A DNA stretch of 64,000 nucleotides from Euryodendron excelsum. Taxonomy: Eukaryota > Streptophyta > Magnoliopsida > Ericales > Pentaphylacaceae. The translations under genes were made by a program, and so were the position numbers. Shown here one piece after another: positions 57,970-64,000 of this stretch. Within the stretch, counting starts at the first letter, position 1. The number at the start of each line of letters is the position of its first letter. The stretch spans positions 7,229,501 through 7,293,500 of the forward strand of contig CM065381.1 in the NCBI GenBank assembly GCA_033060915.1. Direction: 5' to 3'. Below the pieces are notes generated by a model. The model was given only the letters and a program-made list of their open reading frames with translations. It was not told where the DNA came from and did not search any database.

Positions 57970-59600
57970 AACAATGTGAGTTCTTTATGATTTACATAAG
58001 ATTAGAGTGGTGAGCCTCTAATTCAATCTCCTTTCTGAGTTTATATTTATGTAATACTTGAATTTCATATTTATCAAGGGAAAATAAAAAGACAATATAA
58101 ATGAGAGGAAAAAAAGAAGGAAACGAGGGATTTCAAATTCTTACTCCTATTTATTTTCTATATTTTTTTACCAACTACTTTCTCTCACAATTAAATACTC
58201 AATGTAATTTCACATCATTTTTCTTTTTCTTTTCTCTCAACAAATCTAGGGTCCAAATTAACATAATGTTAAACAATTTCACAAGTTTGGTCTTGGAATC
58301 AAACACATACAATTTTTTAAATCTCCGGATTGAACAAGTATAATATAGGCAGAAGAACCTTGATATGGAAAGTATACCAACAATTACTAAACTCGTTGAA
58401 CCACCAAAGGACAAAAGAAGAAAATTCAGCCTAAAAATTGACTCCTTAAACATATTTTACAAAATTTTATAATTTGTAGTTTAATTGAAATGTTTTAAGG
58501 TCATCAATTACGAATACAATCTATATAGACACTTTTACACAATTATAGTATAATAGGTATTTTCCATTATGCATTACAGTGATAGTAAAAAAAAATTAAT
58601 AAACAAATTACTGTCATCTATTTAATATATAAAGGGAGAATTTCAATGGATGCATTTGAAGCAGTATCACGCAGTGTGACTCTTTTTCTTTCTAAATTGT
58701 TCTATTAAATTTATGTTATTATTGTTTTAATTAATTCGTTTTCAATAACTACAAGGACAAATAAGTAAAACAAAAAATAATCCAACCATTGCACGATGTT
58801 ATATTGATAATTGCTTTAGTTGGTGATCACAAATTTTGGATTGTATAATGCTATTCACTTGCTGACATGGATAACATTATTGACTCCATTAATTTAAGAG
58901 ATTACGACCACCATCATTGTCAACGACAGTAATTAAAATTTACATATGCATCGCGTGTACACACCCGTTAGTATACAATACAATTAGATCTGCCAGCCAT
59001 CTAGAACCAACCCGAATTTTCTCTAATTGGATTAATTTCAACTTGTTTTTTTAGTTGGTTCGGTTAAGGGTACAAAACTTAATTATAATTGATTAAGGTT
59101 GTTCCTTATTGGGGTTGGCTCTAATCTGAACCGAACTAAACTGATCCATTCGTATAGAAACTCAAATTTTGAGTTTGACTCTAACCGAACTACCCAATTA
59201 TCACACGGTGGTAAATGATGGAAAACAAAATCATGATATGATCTTAAAAGACAAAATGAATAAATACAATTTAATACTTTAATTTCAAGAAAAAAAATTC
59301 AAAAGTAAAATGGTAAGCATTTGTAAATTGGACTTAACTACATAATCTGAGAGGACTGGAGCATAATCTGTTATTTATTTGACCAAAAATGCTCTTTAGA
59401 TGAGATTTTAACAATTTTTTTAATCTATTTTGTAATTAAATTTAAATTACACGAGTAAAGTGTAATTATTGAAAAAAATAGTCACAAAAATAAGTTTTTT
59501 CACACACTTATACGGTTCAACCTTTCGGTTTTGGTTAATCACTTACAGGTACGCAAACTGAAATCACAAAGCCCATATATAATCGCCCATCTGGATTACC
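57970..59600. other. Intergenic, nothing recognised
   Basis: AT-rich. Words such as GGTTCGGTTAAGG and CTGAACCGAACTAAACTG near 59050-59140 look like an eroded inverted-repeat element. There is no coding sequence of a known family. Confidence 0.4.
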
Positions 59601-59730
59601 CGTCCCCACCACCCCATCTCTCTCCCTCTCGTCCTTCGTCTTGAAGAAAACCAGCTCCCTCCCCTCTATAGTGTCTCTCTGGACTCTCCATCTGCACTTT
59701 CTCTCTCTACAGCGCTGCAATTCACCATCG
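59601..59730 (+). promoter_or_regulatory. CT-rich 5' leader of the RabGAP gene
   Basis: Pyrimidine-rich sequence (CATCTCTCTCCCTCTCGTCC and similar) precedes the start codon. An in-frame ATG at 59641 would add 30 residues with no resemblance to the family, so the start at 59731 is preferred. Confidence 0.4.
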
Positions 59731-60597
59731 ATGCAAGAAACAGAACTGCACGATTTGTCCGACGACGCCGATTACGCCGCCTCTCAACAGCAAGTAAGCA
59801 ATCCGCTAGTCGTTCTCACCTTCAATCTCAATCACACCATTCTATGTATATGTGTGTATGCATACATATATATATATATATAAATTTATTCATTCATACA
59901 TATCAATCTCGAATTTACTTAATGAAGTATGTGTTCTTAATTATGTTGCTTGTTCGATAACTGCTGTGAAATTGGGTTGATTGATCGGGCATTGATGTGG
60001 AATTCGTGAATTCAATATAGTTTTTGCTTGTGATATGTATTTTAGGGTTCGGCGATCTTGATTCGGAGTGATAGTAAACGGAGCTCGGCGAGTGAGCCGG
60101 AAGGTGCGGAAATTGTTTACTTGAAAGATAATGTGACAATTCACCCAAGTCAATATGCATCGGAGAGGATTAGTGGGCGATTAAAGTTGATAAAGCAAGG
60201 GTTGTCTCTGTTTATGGTAATAATATATTTTGCGCATGAGAATTGTAGGTATACAAATGTACATATATGTTTTTATGTGTTGATGTACATGATCATTGAA
60301 CTGGTTGTTTCTGCTATGGTAGACATGGATTCCCTACAAAGGGCAAAGTTCAAATGCGAGGTTGTCTGAGAGAGGTTAGTGTAAAATCATAATTTTGAAT
60401 GCCTGTCTATGGGTGTAACTATGTAAATATATAGATAAATATGGGCTTGATCGTTTGCTGAAGTTTTTGTTGTCTGAGGTCTCATGCAGATAGGAATCTC
60501 TATACAATCAGGGCAGTGCCGTTTACAGAGATCCGGTCTATTCGTCGGCACACTCCGGCAATTGGGTGGCAGTATATAATTGTTGTTTTGTCATCAG
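59731..60597 (+). CDS. TBC1D15/GYP7-like RabGAP, 5' exons (gene continues past the window)
   Basis: Four exons join in frame: 59731-59793, 60046-60216, 60323-60374 and 60490-60597, giving the first 131 residues and leaving phase 1. The protein begins MQETELHDLSDDADYAASQQQ. It continues with EIVYLKDNVTIHPSQYASER, SGRLKLIKQG, TWIPYKGQSSNARLSERDRN and RSIRRHTPAIGWQYIIVVLS. This is the N-terminal Rab-binding (DUF3548-like) part of plant TBC-domain GTPase-activating proteins related to Arabidopsis At5g52580 and animal TBC1D15/17, as recalled. The catalytic TBC domain (IxxDxxR and YxQ fingers) must lie beyond position 64000. Such proteins accelerate GTP hydrolysis on Rab GTPases in membrane traffic. 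The next expected exon (beginning near LAFPPLYFYNGG in relatives) was not found, so intron 4 exceeds 3.4 kb. Confidence 0.9.
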
Positions 60598-61019
60598 GTA
60601 AGGGAATGCTTATAATCCTTGTCATATATTAGCATTTTTTTGTTTAGCATTCTGTGTGAAATAAGATTTCAGCTTTCAATTTGAATGCATGTGGTCGCAC
60701 GCATGGTTCTTGTCTAGGAACCTGTGTTGCTGTTTTTTATGCTGTCTCATAGGCCATTCCAACATCAATTTTATTATCATTGGTATTCCATGGATTTCAA
60801 ACAAGGGCATTGATTAGAAGATGCTAAAGCGTTATTTAATTTTAGTATGTAGTCAGTAGATTCCAATGCGGTTCTTACTGCAAAGACAATCACTTCCCTT
60901 GCTAGTTGATCAAGTCACAAGCTTCAACTAATTCTATATAGTGGGGAAGCATGTATCGTAATCTCAATGTTTAAGGAGATTGGAATTTTCTTTACTTGAG
61001 TTTTGTGGATAGTACAATG

Positions 61020-61350
61020 GAGATTGTCTGGATGGAAACAATCATATCTTCTTAAAGGTGGTTGTCTTAATTTGATAAAGAGTGCATTTGTGGATTGAAA
61101 TTTAGGGTGCCGAATTGTGGTTGCAGGTTTGGATACATGGAGACTTGACATTGTTAATTCAGCATTGTTGGGGAAATTACTATAGAGTTTTTCTAGTGTG
61201 GAGTATGGTGGACTAAATATGAGGTCAATATTTTGTATGGTTCGAGTTTGTGGAAAGGGATGTTAGAGTTCGTTTCACAGTCATATTCAGTATGAGGTGG
61301 GAGATGGCAATAAGGCTAGTTATTGGGATGATACTTAGTGCCAGACGCTG
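61020..61350 (+). pseudogene. LINE fragment (reverse transcriptase thumb/connector) in RabGAP intron 4
   Basis: Plus-strand translation gives LSGWKQSYLLKGGCLNLIKS (about 61025-61085), then NSALLGKLL, VEYGGLNMRS, SLWKGMLEFV and EVGDGNKASYWDDT. This series is diagnostic for plant L1-type LINEs between the reverse transcriptase and the zf-RVT domain. Stops and at least one frame shift show it is dead. It is in sense orientation with the RabGAP gene. Confidence 0.7.
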
Positions 61351-63199
61351 TCACGCTAGGACTCTATGGAAGCAGAGCACAACAAGAATAAAAGGGTAAA
61401 TTTAGAATTCTGCACGGAGCACCATTTAAGCTTTACAAAATCATGTCTGGGGTCAACTTGAGTCTTGTATTGTGATTAGTGGGCTGCTAGTATGATTGTT
61501 TTTATGTTTTAGTAATAAAGGGTAGAATTTCGCAATTTGTTGGACATGGGCCACAGGGTTGCATGTGGGTATAACTTGGGGCTAAATTGTGATTTTGAGT
61601 TGTTTAGATGGATTTTATTAGGTATAGAATATTATAATTATTAAGTGTTTACTACTTTCCTATGTTTGCGTCTCCTTGTGGGAATAAAGCTATAGCAGTC
61701 TAGAAGTACCTATGTAATTCCTGTATTCAATGAAGTTGAGTGTATGAGTTTGAGATAGTGTTTGTGTGAATTAGCCAAAATCTTGTGAGAGTGAAGCGCC
61801 TATACCTATCTTTTTCATAGAACAGTTTTGATTTCAACCCCTATACCGTTCCCAATCAAGTTCTAACCAAGAAATTTTTTTTTTGAATTTATAAATTTGG
61901 TACTTAATTATTTCATCACAACAAAGCTAGATTTAAAAAGTTTTCAGTACGTAAATGGTTGCATTCGTTTGTTGTGGTGAGAACAAGTGAACAACTTAAA
62001 TAGTGATGACTGATTTTCTTTGCATTCGTTTGCAGATTTTTTTGTGGGAGTTACATTTCCCAGTAGATATATAGGAAGTTTGGCGCCTTGTGTAGAGATG
62101 GTGGAGGTGGTTTGCGAGTATAGTCTATCACAATGGTCTTTTGTATTTCCTTTTGTGGCCTTTTTTGTTCATGGGTGGCTTTCTCTTGATTCTTTTTAAT
62201 ACTGTTATCTGACTACTTATAAAAAACAATAGTGATGGCTGATGCGAGTCCAGCTCTTCATTTCCTCCATGTCGTTGATCCGTTCTCCATCTCTTTCGGC
62301 AGTTTGCAAACTGGTTTTCAGGCAAAGACTTGCTTCACATATAGCCTGTGCATGTTGAGACCATTCCTCAAGGCTGCAGCAGCCACCATAACCAACACCC
62401 ATTTTACCTCGGCATGCTTGTTACCCTGCCAAGTAAATGATGCAATTAACAAGTTATGGTGTATAAACAAAGTTTTTATAGTGAATAATGTGGCTTATTG
62501 TGCTCCTTTCATTGCAAAACGAAGGGCCCATTACTTTGGCTCATTATTTCCAAAATGCATTATAACATTTGTATAAGATTTCTGAATAAAAATTCTGTTT
62601 TTGTACCATTTTCAATGATAGTCTAGTGAGGGCAGACTCACAAAGAGAACACGACCTTGGAATGCAAACCAATTCCAGATTGTTTATTGGAAAAGGCTAC
62701 AATGTGGTCTATCTCATATAACTATGGGAATTTGTTTTTAGGTTTGGTTATGCATGCAAATCAAGGCACACTTCTCTTTGTCAAATTAAACACAATGAAA
62801 TTTTCATGACAAAATTTGATGAAATCTAATTAGACTGCTGTTTAAAATTTGACACTCTCTTTTTTGATCCAATTTATTCTATTTAACTTGCATCATCATT
62901 TGATTGGAAAGTGTGATCTTATACATAGCGATTTTATTCTGATCTTTTACCAAACAAAACTATAATAGCTATATCCAGGCCTTTTAATTGTGTGAATTCT
63001 GAAAATTCAGCAATCTGCAACTTTTAGAGTCAAGTTTTATATTTGCCATCTAAAAAGCCTAGAAGGCTTCTTCCACTTTGAGAACCTTAACCCTAGAAGT
63101 TTTCCATGACCAAAACGCATCATGATTCCTATTGTAGGCAGCCTTAGGTCCTAGGCCCTAGTTTCGTAATCTGTCCTTTATCTACGAGGAACTCTTTCC
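61351..63199 (+). other. RabGAP intron 4, unassigned stretch between two LINE fragments
   Basis: About 1.85 kb separating two consecutive parts of LINE sequence. A T-rich passage at 62041-62225 ending in ACTTATAAAAAACAAT resembles a LINE 3' end. The open frame at 62232-62576 (ADASPALHFLHVVDPFSISF) matches nothing I know. Either another element was inserted here or two separate LINE fragments lie side by side. Confidence 0.35.
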
Positions 63200-63530
63200 C
63201 TTTGCTATACACATGAATGCATTGTTGGCTGACGCTTGGAGAGTGGAGGGGATAGGGTGATTTGGGATGTTCTCTTCACTCGTCCACTACTGTTTGGGAC
63301 ATGGTGGTGGAGTTGTAGAGGCTTTATATAGGCTGGATGAGGAGAGGATTGTATTTAATGGATTCCTTCTAGATCAGAGAGATTTCAGGTCAAATTACAC
63401 TAATAACAAGTTGATTGGTAACATTGATTGGCCTTTCCTTGGAAACACATAGAAAACCTTATTACCTTATGGGGTGGCTATCTTTGTGTGGCTGGCAAAA
63501 AAGGGGAAAAAATTCACCCCCCATTACCTA
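63200..63530 (+). pseudogene. LINE fragment (zf-RVT region) in RabGAP intron 4
   Basis: Across shifting frames the plus strand reads MNALLADAWR, WIPSRSERFQVKL, FPWKHIENL and then GVAIFVWLAKKGK. These align in order with the FPWKxIWxxKVPxxVAFFVWLA segment that ends plant LINE ORF2. It is broken and short. Confidence 0.6.
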
Positions 63531-64000
63531 TACTTTTACTAATTAAAAGAGAAAGGGGAAAAAACTCACCATCTTTTTTTATTTGAGTCTTTATGATATT
63601 AGATCAGTAATTGGGCAAACTCTTCTTTTGATTCTCGTCTAGAATTTGTTGGCTCTATTAAGTCGTGATGAAGTGTAGAGGCAGATAGCTTTCTTTTTGT
63701 TCTATTTTATTTTTGGTTTTTTGTTTTGCATATATGCACGGGTGGTACACTTGCGGTACTTTTATCTTTTATTTTTATTTTACTTAAAATATGTGAAGGT
63801 TCTTTTTTGTATGTTCTTCCATCAGTTGAAAGCTCACAGCACATTATTTATATACCATCCCTTGCATGGTGATTGAGCAAAATAAAAGGAATTGGATTTT
63901 GTGTGTTAGATCAGCACAATTCATATCTTTGTTGCCTTTGCACTCTTTATTGTCAGACACGTATGTGCCGTTTCATCTGTGTCCTCTCTCTCCCCTGGTT
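63531..64000 (+). other. Remainder of RabGAP intron 4 to the window edge
   Basis: T-rich sequence. The part up to about 63780 could be the 3' untranslated end of the LINE fragment before it. No RabGAP exon is seen. Confidence 0.4.

Noticed and set aside
62232..62576. 114-codon plus-strand frame ADASPALHFLHVVDPF
   Set aside because: No family match, lies in an intron between LINE fragments, and the opposite strand is equally open; not called as a gene.
1..64000. CRISPR arrays, operons or bacterial-type systems
   Set aside because: None seen; spliced genes, SINE/LINE/LTR elements and MIR171 show this is plant nuclear DNA.

Overview
The window is nuclear DNA of a flowering plant, almost certainly a eudicot. 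It is AT-rich and has small exons separated by long introns. Simple repeats of (TC)n, (GA)n and (TA)n are abundant, and there is a dense load of transposon remnants. I cannot name the species from sequence alone.

Four protein-coding genes are supported by exon structure. (1) Minus strand, 4412-4624: first coding exon of a CUE-domain ubiquitin-binding protein; the rest of the gene lies beyond position 1. (2) Plus strand, 10289-13693: a complete six-exon receptor-like cytoplasmic kinase of the RLCK-VII/PBL family, 429 residues. (3) Minus strand, 49868-37668: a complete ten-exon UGNT1-like UDP-N-acetylglucosamine transporter, 341 residues, spread over 12.2 kb. (4) Plus strand, 59731-60597: the first four exons of a TBC1D15-like RabGAP that runs off the right edge. 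One RNA gene is supported: a MIR171 precursor on the minus strand near 33.03-33.12 kb, with a matching star strand.

Mobile DNA fills most of the rest. A degenerate Ty1/copia element with both LTRs lies at 51623-57964. A degenerate L1-like LINE (42127-46001) sits in sense orientation in intron 4 of the transporter. Broken hAT-type transposase sequence spans 24.0-27.15 kb. LINE fragments occupy intron 4 of the RabGAP. There are three Pol III-type SINE remnants, large fold-back elements at 2.36-3.13 and 7.86-8.73 kb, and several MITE families. Five dispersed copies of one MITE share a terminal inverted repeat beginning CTAAGAAGCACGG and hAT-like 8-bp flanking duplications. One of these copies sits inside the broken hAT transposase.

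Between the kinase and MIR171 there is a diverged segmental duplication (about 18.3-23.7 kb and 27.9-31.7 kb). Each copy contains what looks like a minus-strand 5' leader. Copy A also carries an exact 152-bp tandem duplication, a 26-base poly-C run and a near-perfect 31-bp hairpin. The genes are unrelated housekeeping, signalling and trafficking functions with no operon-like logic; each is regulated on its own.
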